DNA from: Streptomyces alfalfae
GTDB lineage: Bacteria; Actinomycetota; Actinomycetes; Streptomycetales; Streptomycetaceae
Assembly: GCF_004127445.1 (NCBI RefSeq)
Contig: NZ_QEXM01000055.1
Span: 26,383 to 90,382 of the forward strand
DNA length: 64,000 bases
Direction: 5' to 3'
The notes under the pieces are model-generated. The model was not told where the DNA came from. It saw nothing but the letters and a program-made list of their open reading frames with translations, and searched no databases. Numbering within the stretch: position 1 is the stretch's first letter; every line of letters begins with the position of its first letter. Shown in pieces: positions 9,018-18,260 of this stretch. The translations under genes were made by a program, and so were the position numbers.

Positions 9018-10952
9018 TCAACGGCTCTCCGGACGCCGCTCCTTCGGGCCGAGCCCCGTGTACGCGCCCCAGATCCGCGGCGGCAGCGCGTTCCCCCGCC
9101 CGGACTTCTCGCCGCCGACCCCGGAGAGCGGCAGCAGCCGCGGCTCGTCGGGGCGGAGCCGGAACAGCGTGACCGCCGTCGACAGGTCCTTGGTGAACCC
9201 CGTGAACCAGGCGGTCCGCAGCCGGTCCTGGTCGCCCGTGCGCCCGGCGGAGACACCGGGCGCGAAGCCCTCGGCGCCCCCGCGCAGGGCGTCGGCGACC
9301 TCCCGCGCGACCTCCGGGTCGAGGGCGCGCCCCGCCGCGGGCCGCGCGAGGCCCGGCAGGGACACGCCGTCCTTGACGACCTCGGTCACGGAGTACGGGG
9401 CGTGCCGGGTGCCGCCGCTCGCGAACGTCCCGTACGCGGTGGCCATCCGGATCGCGCTGGGCGTCGACGTGCCCACGGGGAACGCGGAGTCCGGCTCGGC
9501 CATGCTCTGCGGCAGCAGCCCGGCCGCGACCGCCGTCCCGCGGACCTCGTCGTACCCGACGTCCTTGCCGAGGCGTACGTAGGTGGCGTTGCCGCCGGGG
9601 TACAGCGCCTCGCGGAGGGTGGGGCGGTCCGGGTCGGGCGGGCCCACCGCGGGGCGCAGGGAGCCGTCGGCGGCGTAGCGGCTGCCGGCCAGGCCGCTCT
9701 GCCGCTGGAGCGCGGCGGCCAGCACGAACGGCTTGAACGCCGAGCCCACCGGCACGCCGGAGGTGTCGGCGTTGTTGGAGAAGTGCTCCGTGGCGTCGGG
9801 ACCGCCGTACAGCGCCACCACCGCCCCGTCGGACGGCCGCACGGAGGCGGCGCCGACCTGCACGTGCCGGTCGGCGGCCCGCCGCGCGGGGTCGGTGCCG
9901 CGGTCGAGGACCCCCCGCACGGCTCGTTCCAGGCGGCGCACCTTGCCCTTGTCGAAGGTGGTGTGGATCTGGTGCCCGCCGCGTGCCAGATCCTCGTCGG
10001 TGAGCCCGGTGCGCTGCTTCAGGTACTTGTTGGCGACGTCGACGAGATAACCGGTCTGCCCGCCGAGGCTGGTGGACCGCGACTGCCGCCGGGGCTCGGG
10101 GAACGTGCGGTACCGCGCCCGCTCCCGCTCCGACATCAGCCCCACGTCGACCTGCCGGTCCAGGACCCAGGCCCAGCGCTCCACGGCACGCCGGTGGTTG
10201 CTCTTGCCGCCCGCCGGGTCGTACAGCTCGGCGCCCTTCAGCAGCGCGGCGAGCAGCGCGCCCTGGCTGGGGTCCAGGTCCTTGGCGGAGATGCCGTAGT
10301 AGGCGTGGGCGGCGGCCTCGATGCCGTTGGCGCCCCGCCCGAACCAGCTGCTGTTCAGATACCCCTTGAGGATCTCCTCCTTGCTCTTGACGCGGTCCAC
10401 CTTCAGGGCGATGACGAACTCCTTGACCTTCCGCGTGACCGTCTGGTCCTGGGAGAGGTAGGTGTTCTTCACGTACTGCTGGGTGATGGTGGAGCCGCCC
10501 TGCGTCTCCTCGCCGCTCGCCATGCCGACGACCGCGCGGCCGAGGCCCTTCAGGGAGACGCCGGAGTCGTCGTAGAACGTCTCGTTCTCGGCGGCGATCA
10601 CCGCGTTCACGGCGGCCGGGGCGATCCGGTCCAGCTCCACGCTCTGCCGGTTGACCTCGCCGGTGCTCACCATCTGGGTGCCGTCGGACCAGTAGTAGAC
10701 GTTGGCCTCTCGCCGGGCGGCGGCGTTCTCGTCGGGGATGTCCACGCTCACGTACACCGCGACGAAGGCCGCGACGACGGTCAGCACGGAGAGGGAGGCC
10801 GCGGCGAGCCACTGACGCCACGAGGGCAGCCAGCGCCACAGCCCCGCCCGCCCCGCACGCGGGTAGTCCACGCGCCGCCGCCGGACCGCACGGCTGCCGG
10901 GATGCCGCCGGCCGCGGCGACGCGGCCTCTTCCCCTGAGCATGTGTCCCCAT
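9018..10952 (-). CDS. class A penicillin-binding protein (transglycosylase/transpeptidase)
   Basis: A 644-aa bifunctional cell-wall enzyme. An Arg-rich cytoplasmic tail is followed by one TM segment near residues 50-70. The GT51 glycosyltransferase domain has AVIAAENETFYDD with the catalytic Glu, and GGSTITQQYVKN. The transpeptidase domain has its SxxK motif as S404-A-F-K407 (VGSAFKPF). The third motif, normally KTGT, reads RTGD at residues 571-574, so its Lys and final Thr are replaced. Whether transpeptidation still works is unclear; glycan polymerisation should. The start has no clear Shine-Dalgarno sequence. The gene stands alone, between MerR and snapalysin genes on the same strand. Confidence 0.88.
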   Translation of the reverse strand: MGTHAQGKRPRRRGRRHPGSRAVRRRRVDYPRAGRAGLWRWLPSWRQWLAAASLSVLTVVAAFVAVYVSVDIPDENAAARREANVYYWSDGTQMVSTGEVNRQSVELDRIAPAAVNAVIAAENETFYDDSGVSLKGLGRAVVGMASGEETQGGSTITQQYVKNTYLSQDQTVTRKVKEFVIALKVDRVKSKEEILKGYLNSSWFGRGANGIEAAAHAYYGISAKDLDPSQGALLAALLKGAELYDPAGGKSNHRRAVERWAWVLDRQVDVGLMSERERARYRTFPEPRRQSRSTSLGGQTGYLVDVANKYLKQRTGLTDEDLARGGHQIHTTFDKGKVRRLERAVRGVLDRGTDPARRAADRHVQVGAASVRPSDGAVVALYGGPDATEHFSNNADTSGVPVGSAFKPFVLAAALQRQSGLAGSRYAADGSLRPAVGPPDPDRPTLREALYPGGNATYVRLGKDVGYDEVRGTAVAAGLLPQSMAEPDSAFPVGTSTPSAIRMATAYGTFASGGTRHAPYSVTEVVKDGVSLPGLARPAAGRALDPEVAREVADALRGGAEGFAPGVSAGRTGDQDRLRTAWFTGFTKDLSTAVTLFRLRPDEPRLLPLSGVGGEKSGRGNALPPRIWGAYTGLGPKERRPESR

Positions 10953-11042
10953 GCCGGGGAGGAGGGCGTCGCTCGCGGCCGGGTTGTCAGAAAGCTGTTT
11001 TCCCTGCGTAACAGCCGCCGGAGTCCGTACGCGGGGAGGGCG

Positions 11043-11723
11043 TCAGCCGGCCTTGCTCAGCGCGCCCTGCTCCTTGAACAGCGCGAAGCCGTTGGCCCAG
11101 AGCTGGTTGACCCGCGCCCGCTCCGTGGAGTTGGGCCGCGCGTTGGTGCACGACGGGCCGGGGCCGCCGCCGGACATCAGCTCGCTGCACGGCCCCGAGT
11201 AGTGGTCGGGGAGGCCGAGGACGTGCCCGGTCTCGTGGGACGTCACGCGCGTGGAGTTGTACTGCTGGTTCTGCCGGTAGTCCAGGAAGATGTAGCCGCG
11301 CCCGTGCCCGTCGGTGGAGGCGTACGAGCCGCGCGAGTCGTTGCCCTCGCGGTACTCGAAGTCGTAGCCGCTGCTGACCTCCTGGAGCCGCACGTTGGTG
11401 ACCGAGGAGTTCCAGATCGACGTGGACTGGGCTATCTGGCTGCGGAAGCTGGGCGCCCTGCTCGTGCGGTACCGGACGGTGACGGCCTGGATGCCGGGCT
11501 CCGCCGCCTGCTTCTTCAGCGCGGACTTCATCACGGCCTCGAAGAACTGCCGGTTCTCGGCCGCGTTCTCCGCGCTCGCGCTCTTCGACGGGGTGTACGC
11601 CGAGACGGCCGTGCCCGCCGGGGCGGCAGGGGCGGGGGCCGCGAACGCCGTGGGGGCGGTCAGGGTGGCCACGAGCGCGGCGGTGCCGAGGGCGGCGACG
11701 GCGCAGGTTCTGGTCTTGTTCAT
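11043..11723 (-). CDS. snpA: snapalysin, secreted small neutral metalloprotease (M7)
   Basis: A 226-aa precursor with ATG at 11723 and a GGAAGG ribosome binding site about 9 nt upstream. Residues 1-28 form a Sec signal peptide ending APTAFA. The mature enzyme carries the M7 zinc motif HETGHVLGLPD, a metzincin-like HExxHxxGxxD, followed by MSGGGPGP, a Met-turn. Cys pairs flank the site (GPCSEL and PSCTN). It is a secreted protease for proteins in the medium. In S. lividans and S. coelicolor snpA is activated by a divergent LysR-type gene; no such regulator is next to it here, where the next gene upstream is a same-strand MFS transporter. Confidence 0.95.
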   Translation of the reverse strand: MNKTRTCAVAALGTAALVATLTAPTAFAAPAPAAPAGTAVSAYTPSKSASAENAAENRQFFEAVMKSALKKQAAEPGIQAVTVRYRTSRAPSFRSQIAQSTSIWNSSVTNVRLQEVSSGYDFEYREGNDSRGSYASTDGHGRGYIFLDYRQNQQYNSTRVTSHETGHVLGLPDHYSGPCSELMSGGGPGPSCTNARPNSTERARVNQLWANGFALFKEQGALSKAG

Positions 11724-11857
11724 GGGGGTGTCCCTTCCGGGGGCTGGAGGCCTGCGGGTGCGGCCTCCGGTCGGGACGAGTATCGGGAGCGTGGCGGGAG
11801 TTGCCCCGATGCCATTAGGCGATAACGCGATGACATCAACTCCCTTGGTGCGGCGGT

Positions 11858-13243
11858 TCATTGAACGCGACGAATCCGACGGATGTCCCGTACGCAGAGG
11901 TTGAGGCCGGTGGCGGCCAGAATGATCCCCGCACACACGACGAGCACGGCCCGGTCGGCGAAGACACCGGCGAGGAGGGCGACGACGAGGTATCCGAGCG
12001 GGATGGCGAGCCGCTCGCCGACCTGGTTGAACGAGCTCATGCGCCCCAGCTCGGCGTCCGGCACGTGCTGCTGGAAGGCGGTGACCCAGGTGACGCCCGC
12101 GATGTCGAGGCAGACACCCGCGACGGCGGCGCCGAGCAGCAGCCAGGGCAGCGGCAGGCCGAGGGCGAGCCCGGCCAGGGGCAGCGCGAGGCCGCCGCTC
12201 GCGGCGACGGCGACGACCAGCAGCCGCTGCGGCCGCCAGCGCAGGCAGACGACGGCCCCGGCGAGGAGCCCGGAGGAGAAGGCACCCTGGACGAACCCCC
12301 AGGTGCGGGCGCCCTCGTAGTGCTCCTCGGCGACGACGGGCCCGAGGAGCTGGTACCCGGCGAGGAAGGCGGCGACGAGCACCGTCCCCGCCGCCGTGTA
12401 CGTCCACAGCCAGGTCCGCGACCAGAAGCCGCTCCAGCCCGCGCGCAGATCGGCGAGCGCGGAGCCGCGGGACGCGGGGGCGCCGAGGCGGAGCCCGAGG
12501 AGCAGCAGGGCGGCGACGGCGAAGGTGAGCGCGTCGAAGCCGAGGGCCCAGGCGGGCCCGCTGAGGGCGACGATCAGGCCACCGGCCACGGGCCCGGCCA
12601 CTTTGACGGCGTTGACGGGCAGCCGCAGCAGGGCGTTGGCCTGCTGGAGCCGGTCCGGCGCGACGAGCTGCGTGACGACGCCCTGCGCGGCGGGCGTGGT
12701 GAAGGCCACGGCCACACCCGAGACGAAGCCGCAGGCCGCGATGGAGGCGGTGCCCGCGTGCCCGGAGGCGACGACCAGGGCGAGCGCGCCCTGCGCGAGG
12801 GCGGCGAGCAGATTGCCGCCGAACAGCAGCCGGCTGCGCGAGAGCCGGTCGGCGAGGACACCGCCGACGAGCAGGAAGGCCACGGTCGGCACGGTGTTCG
12901 TGGCGAGCACGACCCCCAGCGCGCCGGCCCCGCCACCGGCGCCGATCACGGCGTACGCGAGCGCCAGCGGCGCCATGGCCGACCCGGCGGCGGACACGAA
13001 CTGGGCGAGCGCGAAACGCCGGAAGGCGGGGATGCGGAGGGGTGGGGGTGTGGGGTGGCTCGGGGGTGCGGGAGAGCCTGGGGGTGCGGGGTGGCTGGGG
13101 GGCGCGGAGCGGCTCGGGGGTGCGGGAGGTGCGGCGGGGGCGGCGGGGGCGCCTGAATCGGTGTCGGCCCCGACTCCGCGGTCGATGCCGCTGTAGTCGG
13201 CATTGCTGCTACCGCTACCGCTACCGCTGCTGCTGTCGCTCAT
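11858..13243 (-). CDS. MFS transporter (MFS_3-like) with Pro-rich N-terminal tail
   Basis: A 461-aa protein starting at the ATG at 13243 (MSDSSSG) behind an AGGGGC ribosome binding site. The first 75 residues are a Ser/Gly then Pro/Ala/Ser-rich tail with repeated SAPPSHPAPPG-type units, encoded by a short tandem repeat at about 13040-13150. Then come about 12 hydrophobic helices with the cytoplasmic loop signature GGVLADRLSRSRLL. The closest family is the enterobactin exporter EntS/macrolide efflux type. The substrate is unknown. It is probably monocistronic; the divergent ANTAR gene starts 210 bp away. Confidence 0.85.
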   Translation of the reverse strand: MSDSSSGSGSGSSNADYSGIDRGVGADTDSGAPAAPAAPPAPPSRSAPPSHPAPPGSPAPPSHPTPPPLRIPAFRRFALAQFVSAAGSAMAPLALAYAVIGAGGGAGALGVVLATNTVPTVAFLLVGGVLADRLSRSRLLFGGNLLAALAQGALALVVASGHAGTASIAACGFVSGVAVAFTTPAAQGVVTQLVAPDRLQQANALLRLPVNAVKVAGPVAGGLIVALSGPAWALGFDALTFAVAALLLLGLRLGAPASRGSALADLRAGWSGFWSRTWLWTYTAAGTVLVAAFLAGYQLLGPVVAEEHYEGARTWGFVQGAFSSGLLAGAVVCLRWRPQRLLVVAVAASGGLALPLAGLALGLPLPWLLLGAAVAGVCLDIAGVTWVTAFQQHVPDAELGRMSSFNQVGERLAIPLGYLVVALLAGVFADRAVLVVCAGIILAATGLNLCVRDIRRIRRVQ

Positions 13244-13453
13244 GCGCCCCTGCCCACGCCCTGTCGGCGATCTGCTGATCCGCTGCTTTCGGGCGGGGAC
13301 TTGGACCCGGCCCGGCGGGCAGCATAGGGGGTGTGGGGTGTGGCCGGACGTACGGGAACGTCGTGTGGCCGTACGGACTGCAGGGACCGTGACCGTGGGC
13401 CGGTCGAGACACCGTGGCATCCTGGTGCCTGCCCCCCAGACCCCGGAGGCGAT

Positions 13454-13861
13454 GTGACGGCATCGGACGAGAACGTGGCACGGCGACAGGACGACCCCGG
13501 GCCGTCCGTACATGGCGGAGGGGACCGAGGGGCCGACCAGGCCGAGAAGAAGGCCGACCAGGCCGAGAAGGTCGTGGAGCTGGAGCGCAAGGTGAGCCAG
13601 CTGGAGCGGGCGGTCGAGTCCCACGCGGCGGTGGACCAGGCGATCGGCATCGTGGTCGCCGTGGGCAAGCTGACCCCGGACCAGGGCTGGACGGTGCTCC
13701 GCGAGACGTCCCAGCACACGAACACGAAGCTGAGCCGCATAGCGGACATGATCGTGGCCTGGGGCTGCGCCGGAGACCTGCCGGAGGAGATCCGCAGGGA
13801 GCTGGACGCGAGCCTGGCGAGGGCCCAGGCGAAGTCGAACTGCGCGGAGGCCCCGGGCTGA
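13454..13861 (+). CDS. ANTAR-domain RNA-binding antiterminator-like protein
   Basis: A 135-aa protein starting at GTG 13454, five to six nt after GGAGG. The N-terminal 45 residues are acidic and disordered, with a repeated ADQAEKKADQAEK piece leading into a coiled coil. The C-terminal ANTAR domain is clear: AVDQAIGIVVAVGKLTPDQG, then WTVLRETSQHTNTKLSRIAD, the three-helix fold that binds paired RNA hexaloop hairpins to prevent termination. No GAF or receiver domain is attached, so its sensor input must come from elsewhere. No twin-hairpin target was recognised nearby. Confidence 0.85.
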   Translation: MTASDENVARRQDDPGPSVHGGGDRGADQAEKKADQAEKVVELERKVSQLERAVESHAAVDQAIGIVVAVGKLTPDQGWTVLRETSQHTNTKLSRIADMIVAWGCAGDLPEEIRRELDASLARAQAKSNCAEAPG

Positions 13862-13904
13862 CGGCAGGCCTTGCGGAGGGGCGGCCGGGGGCCCGGGGGT
13901 GACC

Positions 13905-14035
13905 GCCGTGGCGTGGCGGAGCGCGGCCCGGCGGTGGGGCTCGGCACGGCGGGCGCGGCACGGCGGTGGGGCGCAGCACGGCGGTGGGGCGCGGTACGGC
14001 GGGCGCGGCGCATCGCAGGAAAGTCCCGGCGACAC
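13905..14035. repeat. low-complexity GC tandem repeat
   Basis: The 237-bp gap after the ANTAR gene is filled by imperfect repeats of an 18-nt unit built from GCACGGCGGTGGGGCGC and variants, about six copies. It encodes nothing supported by codon bias or a ribosome binding site. Confidence 0.6.
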
Positions 14036-14098
14036 GCGGAGCGGACGGGCGTGTCACCGGAACGTCCGCGAAGCCGGTCCCCGCACCGGCCCTCCCGG

Positions 14099-14317
14099 CT
14101 ACGGGGTGGAGGGCGACGGCTCGGCGAGGGTGTGGGCGACGAGCGCGTTGGCGTGCCCGTGCCCGAGCCCGTGCTCAGTCTTGAGCCAGGCGACGAGCTC
14201 CATGTGCCGGGTGAGTGGCGACTCCCGTATCAGCGCCTTCCATTCGGCCACGGGGCGCCCGTACTTCTTCTCGATGGAGGGGAAGTAGCTGGCGGGTCCC
14301 TGAACCTTGGCGGCCAT
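14099..14317 (-). CDS. DUF4287 domain protein
   Basis: A 72-aa protein from the ATG at 14317, with GGAAGG about 10 nt upstream. It is the short conserved DUF4287 protein common in actinobacteria, with YFPSIEKKYGRPVAEWK near the N-terminus and LVAWLKTEHGLGHGHANALV near the C-terminus. Its length equals the domain, so it is complete. Its biochemical role is unknown. It is monocistronic, with no obvious partner. Confidence 0.85.
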   Translation of the reverse strand: MAAKVQGPASYFPSIEKKYGRPVAEWKALIRESPLTRHMELVAWLKTEHGLGHGHANALVAHTLAEPSPSTP

Positions 14318-14471
14318 GTGAGGCGATCCTTCCGGTCGTACGCGAAGTGTGCGTTCACGGATAGGACGCCGGGAGAGGCCGGATCTCACCGACGACGGGG
14401 AGGTGATCTGCGCCACACCCCCTGCTCGGCGGCAGCCGGGCGAGACCACCGGGCAAGGGCGGCGACGCGGC

Positions 14472-15014
14472 TCAGCCCTGATACTCACTGAGGTCGATGG
14501 AGGAGACGCTGAGCGCGTGACCGTGCACGGGGTGGCTGACCTCCCGCTCGGGGACCATGCCGAGCTTGCGGACGACGTTGGCGGAGGCGGTGTTGCCGAT
14601 CCGGTCGATGTTGATGACACGGTCGAGCCCACGGTCCTGGAGGGCGAACTCCAGGGTGGCCTGCGCGGCCTCGGAGGCGTACCCCTGCCCCCAGAACTGC
14701 GATCCGAGCCGCCAGCAGATGGCGACGGCGGGCATCAGGTCGGGCAGATCCTCGGGCACGCAGAGCCCGACGGCCCCGGCGAGCTCCCCCGACCCGAGCA
14801 ACTCCACGGCGAAGATCCCGAACCCTTCGTCGTCCCACTCCTCCTCCCACCGCTCGATGTCCTCGGCGGTGGTTTCCGGATCCCGGACGCCCCCGTCTCC
14901 GATCCACCGCATGACGCGGGGATCAGCATGGATGTCAGAGAGGGCGACGAGATCGTCGTCGTCCCACTGACGCAGGAGAAGGCGTGGGGTACGGATTTCG
15001 GTCATGGGGGTCAT
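14472..15014 (-). CDS. GNAT family N-acetyltransferase (RimJ/RimL-like)
   Basis: A 180-aa single-domain acetyltransferase of the RimJ/RimL type: an N-terminal TPRLLLRQW strand, WRLGSQFWGQGYASEAA as the acetyl-CoA pyrophosphate-binding loop (GQGYA), and INIDRIGNTASANVVRKLGM near the end. The substrate is unknown. Two in-frame ATGs (15014 and 15005) are possible, neither with a good ribosome binding site, so the first three residues are uncertain. Confidence 0.85.
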   Translation of the reverse strand: MTPMTEIRTPRLLLRQWDDDDLVALSDIHADPRVMRWIGDGGVRDPETTAEDIERWEEEWDDEGFGIFAVELLGSGELAGAVGLCVPEDLPDLMPAVAICWRLGSQFWGQGYASEAAQATLEFALQDRGLDRVINIDRIGNTASANVVRKLGMVPEREVSHPVHGHALSVSSIDLSEYQG

Positions 15015-15098
15015 GGTGTCAAGGGGACGGGCGCGCGGCGAATCGGCCGGCGGCTGGCGCGACCCCCGGTGAACGACGGCCGCCGGCCGGGCTGCGGT

Positions 15099-15563
15099 CT
15101 ACTCGGCCACGCCCAGGTCACGGCGCATCACGCGGCGAAGCTCGGCCACGGCGGAATCGAACCGGTCCTCCAGCTCGCGGTAGAGGGTGCTCTCGACGGC
15201 GGCACCGTCCAAGAGCGCGTCTCTGGTGTCCCGCAGAACGAGAAAGGCGGCTCGGGAAGCCGCGATGATCTCCTGCGGGGCGATGACGGCGAGCTGATGG
15301 CGGATCTCATAGGCCCCGGGGGCGAGGAACACCTCGCGCACTCTCCGCGCCCGCTCCTCCGCGGCGACGTCCGACCGCGCACATTCGTTGAGGGCGGTCC
15401 GCATACGCGAGAGGGCGGCGGTGTACTCGCCGTACAGCTGCCGCCGCACATCGAGACTCTGCCCGACCCGCTCCCGGCGCCACCGGACCCGATCGGCGAC
15501 CAGCGTCGCCCCGACCCCGATCGCCGCCCCGAGCAACGTACTGACCGGCGACATCCACTCCAT
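15099..15563 (-). CDS. small membrane-anchored protein of unknown function
   Basis: About 154 aa from the ATG at 15563; the ATG at 15554 is also possible. One N-terminal hydrophobic segment (STLLGAAIGVGATLVADRVR) is followed by a charged, mostly helical cytoplasmic region of about 120 residues. This is a recurring layout in Streptomyces hypothetical proteins. Nothing points to a function, and the neighbours are unrelated. Confidence 0.65.
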   Translation of the reverse strand: MEWMSPVSTLLGAAIGVGATLVADRVRWRRERVGQSLDVRRQLYGEYTAALSRMRTALNECARSDVAAEERARRVREVFLAPGAYEIRHQLAVIAPQEIIAASRAAFLVLRDTRDALLDGAAVESTLYRELEDRFDSAVAELRRVMRRDLGVAE

Positions 15564-16020
15564 GGCGGAGCACCCTAAACGGCGTCGGCGCCGACACCAC
15601 CCGGTCCGTGCCCACAAAGCGGAAGGCCCTGAACCCAGACGCCCCGGGTCCGAGCCCGAGCCCGCAGGCCCCGACCCTGCCGCACGGTTCCTCCGCTGTC
15701 ACGGCACCCAGGGAGAACCACGCCGCCCACACCCAACGCAGCCTTTCCCTCTCGGAGGAACGACAAGGAACGACAAGGAACGACAAGGACCAACGAAGGG
15801 CCGACCCAGGAGAGCCCGGCCCCAGGCCCGGCCACTGCTGCCGTCCAGCAGCGCTCCCCGCGGCTGCCCGGACGCACTCGTGTGCCGGTGGGGCGACGCC
15901 CCACCACCAGACCCTGACGACGAGCCCACGCCCCAGACCGCCCTCGACCCGCAGCGACGCCACTACTGACACGGCCCTCACCGCCCGGGGCGGTGGGGTC
16001 GTCTCCACTAGGGTCGCCGG
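15564..16020. other. intergenic stretch with a three-copy 10-bp repeat
   Basis: No coding frame here shows a ribosome binding site or a recognisable product. It contains three perfect tandem copies of GGAACGACAA at 15757-15786. It separates the core block from the accessory HAD/XRE/radical SAM block. Confidence 0.6.
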
Positions 16021-16662
16021 ATGATCCGCACCATCGCATTCGACGTAGGCGAGACCCTCGTCCGAGATGACCGCTACTGGGCGTCGTGGGCCGACTGGCT
16101 GCGCGTGCCCCGCCACACCGTTTCAGCGCTCGTCGGTGCCGTCGTCGCCCAGGGGAAGGACAATGCCGAGGCGCTACGCCTCCTCTGGCCGCACATCGAT
16201 GTCGACGCCGAGTACCAAGCCCGCGAGGCAGCAGGCCGAGGTGAGCGTCTCGACGAGAGCGACCTCTACGCCGACGTTCGTCCCACACTCACCGCCCTGC
16301 GCGACGCGGGCCTCAGCGTCATCATCGCGGGCAACCAGACCACGAAGGCAGGCGGGCTCCTGCGGGCGCTCGGCCTGCCCGCGGACCTGATCGCCACGTC
16401 CGGGGAGTGGGGAGTCGCCAAGCCGTCTGCCGCCTTCTTCGAGCGGCTCGTCGCCGAGGCCGGCATCCCGGCGGAGGAGATTCTCTACGTGGGCGATCAC
16501 CCGCAGAACGACACCCTGCCCGCCGCACGCGCGGGGCTGCGGACAGCACATCTGCGTCGCGGCCCATGGGGGCACCTGTGGGCGGACGACCCGGAGGTGA
16601 GAGCAACGGCCACCTACCGCCTCGACTCGCTCACGGACCTCGTAGCCATCACGTCCCCCTGA
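16021..16662 (+). CDS. HAD superfamily hydrolase
   Basis: A 213-aa haloacid-dehalogenase-like phosphatase. Motif I is FDVGETLV with the nucleophilic Asp8, motif II lies around SVIIAGNQTTK, the motif III Lys is in GVAKPSAAFF, and motif IV is YVGDHPQNDTLPAARAGL. The second Asp of the usual DxD is a Gly, as in dehalogenase-like branches of the family. A small helical cap lies between motifs I and II. It starts at ATG 16021 and stands just before the XRE/radical SAM block on the same strand. The substrate is unknown. Confidence 0.85.
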   Translation: MIRTIAFDVGETLVRDDRYWASWADWLRVPRHTVSALVGAVVAQGKDNAEALRLLWPHIDVDAEYQAREAAGRGERLDESDLYADVRPTLTALRDAGLSVIIAGNQTTKAGGLLRALGLPADLIATSGEWGVAKPSAAFFERLVAEAGIPAEEILYVGDHPQNDTLPAARAGLRTAHLRRGPWGHLWADDPEVRATATYRLDSLTDLVAITSP

Positions 16663-16769
16663 CCATCGCAACAAAGGCCCCACCTGCGGATTACCGACGG
16701 GGCCATTCGCTCACCAGCGCGTCACCACGCAGGTACGGTTCGAAGTGGAAGCCCCGAACTGGAGCACTC

Positions 16770-17945
16770 ATGCCCGCATTTGACGAGGGCCACGTAGGGC
16801 CACGCATCGCCGCCACCCGGAAGGCGAAACGTCTGCGCCAAGCGGATCTGGCTCGTGAGGCGTTCGTGTCGCTGGCGATGGTCAAAGCGGTCGAGCGCGG
16901 GGCCCGGACGCCGAGCGATGCCACTCTCGAAGCGATCGCCGCGGCGCTCGGCGTGGACCCGACGCGGCTCCTGTCCTCCTTCACCGGCACGGAACGGCGG
17001 GTGCATGCCGCGCTGCCGGACGTGTCAGCGAGCATCGCCGCGTACGACGTCCCTCTCGGCCCGCCGAGCCGCAGCCCTGCCGAGCTGCGGCGCGCGGTCG
17101 ACGACGCGGTGCACTGGCGGCTCGCCGCACAGTACAGCCTGATCGCCCAGCACGCTCCGGCCCTTCTCCGCGACGCCCTTGCCGCCTTCCATACGGCTAC
17201 GGACCAACGTGCCGCCGCGCGCCTCCTGGTGGCCGCCGCTCGGTCTGCGGACGCGGTGGCCTACAAGTTCGGGGCCCGCGACCTCTCCGCTCGGCTCATC
17301 GAGCTCATGCGGTGGGCGGCCCCGTATGCGGAAGACCCGCTGCTGACCGCGTCCGTGGCATACGTACGCGGCGAGACGTTCTTCATCGCCCGCGCCCATG
17401 CGGCCGGCGCTCTCGCGCTGGAGGCCGCAGTCGACGAGGCCCCCGTCGCCTCCGGCGTCAACGCCATTGCCGCCCGCGGCTCCCTGCACATGCGGGCCGC
17501 CGTCATCGCAGGTCGGAACGGCAACGCAGACGCCGCCGACACTCACCTGTCCGAGGCCCGGCGCTTGGCGGAACTCCTGCGCGAGGGCACGTATCTGGGC
17601 ACCGCGTTCGGGCCGGAGTCCGTTCGCGTGCACGAGGTGTCCGTGGCGGTCGGCCTCGGCCACGACCACATCGACCGCGCCTTCACCATCGCGCGAGAGT
17701 GGGCACCGTCCACCGCTCTACCGGCCGAGCGTCGCTCCGGGTTCTGGATCGAGCTGGCCCGTGCGCAGCTGTGGGGTAGCCGCTTTGGCGACGCCTTCGA
17801 GTCGCTGAAGGCCGCGCGGCTGACTGCCCCGCAGCACACACGCGAGCACCCGTGGGCGCGGGAGACCGCTGCGACGCTCTTGCGGCTGAAGCGCGCCGAC
17901 GAGGAGTCCCTCCACCACTTCGCCGACTGGCTGGGGGCCGTCTGA
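16770..17945 (+). CDS. XRE-type helix-turn-helix regulator with TPR-like C-terminus
   Basis: A 391-aa protein starting at ATG 16770, six nt after GGAG. The N-terminal 70 residues form a Cro/cI-type HTH (IAATRKAKRLRQADLAREAF, SLAMVKAVERGARTPSDATL). The rest is helical and TPR-like, the layout of many Streptomyces regulators that sense a peptide or small ligand. It precedes two small genes and the radical SAM/methyltransferase pair on the same strand and is the likely regulator of that block. The intergenic gap to the next gene is only about 90 bp. Confidence 0.82.
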   Translation: MPAFDEGHVGPRIAATRKAKRLRQADLAREAFVSLAMVKAVERGARTPSDATLEAIAAALGVDPTRLLSSFTGTERRVHAALPDVSASIAAYDVPLGPPSRSPAELRRAVDDAVHWRLAAQYSLIAQHAPALLRDALAAFHTATDQRAAARLLVAAARSADAVAYKFGARDLSARLIELMRWAAPYAEDPLLTASVAYVRGETFFIARAHAAGALALEAAVDEAPVASGVNAIAARGSLHMRAAVIAGRNGNADAADTHLSEARRLAELLREGTYLGTAFGPESVRVHEVSVAVGLGHDHIDRAFTIAREWAPSTALPAERRSGFWIELARAQLWGSRFGDAFESLKAARLTAPQHTREHPWARETAATLLRLKRADEESLHHFADWLGAV

Positions 17946-18038
17946 CGCAACGCCTTCCGGGGATACAGAGTGTGTCCCTGACTCGCTCGACCAGCGCCCA
18001 TGATCTGTGCGTCAACAGCGACAGGTCAGGGGTCGAGA

Positions 18039-18260
18039 ATGAGCGAGACGACGTGCGAGGGCCCTTTCCTCGTGCCGTTGGGCGAGGTGAGTACCGCCCG
18101 GCCGCATGGGCCGGCGTGCTGGGATCGCGGTGCGGTCACGCGCAGCTGCGATGAGAACGGGATCGTCCGTGACGACGCCGGCCAGATGCGGCCCAAGAAG
18201 TCCTCTGGCTGCATCGCCGGCCCCACGGGGCCGCGGCTCTCGACGGAGGCGTCGGGATGA
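18039..18260 (+). CDS. small Cys-containing protein of unknown function
   Basis: 73 aa from ATG 18039, with AGGGG six nt upstream. Its stop overlaps the ATG of the next gene (ATGA), so the two are translationally coupled. It has Cys at residues 6, 27, 37 and 57 and ends GCIAGPTGPRLSTEASG. It has no signal peptide or TM segment. It lies between the XRE regulator and a radical SAM enzyme, so a precursor-peptide role is conceivable, but the sequence has no recognised leader. I treat it as unknown. Confidence 0.6.
   Translation: MSETTCEGPFLVPLGEVSTARPHGPACWDRGAVTRSCDENGIVRDDAGQMRPKKSSGCIAGPTGPRLSTEASG

Noticed and set aside
15764..15790. Short repeats as a CRISPR array
   Set aside because: The three 10-bp units are directly adjacent without spacers, and no cas gene is present.
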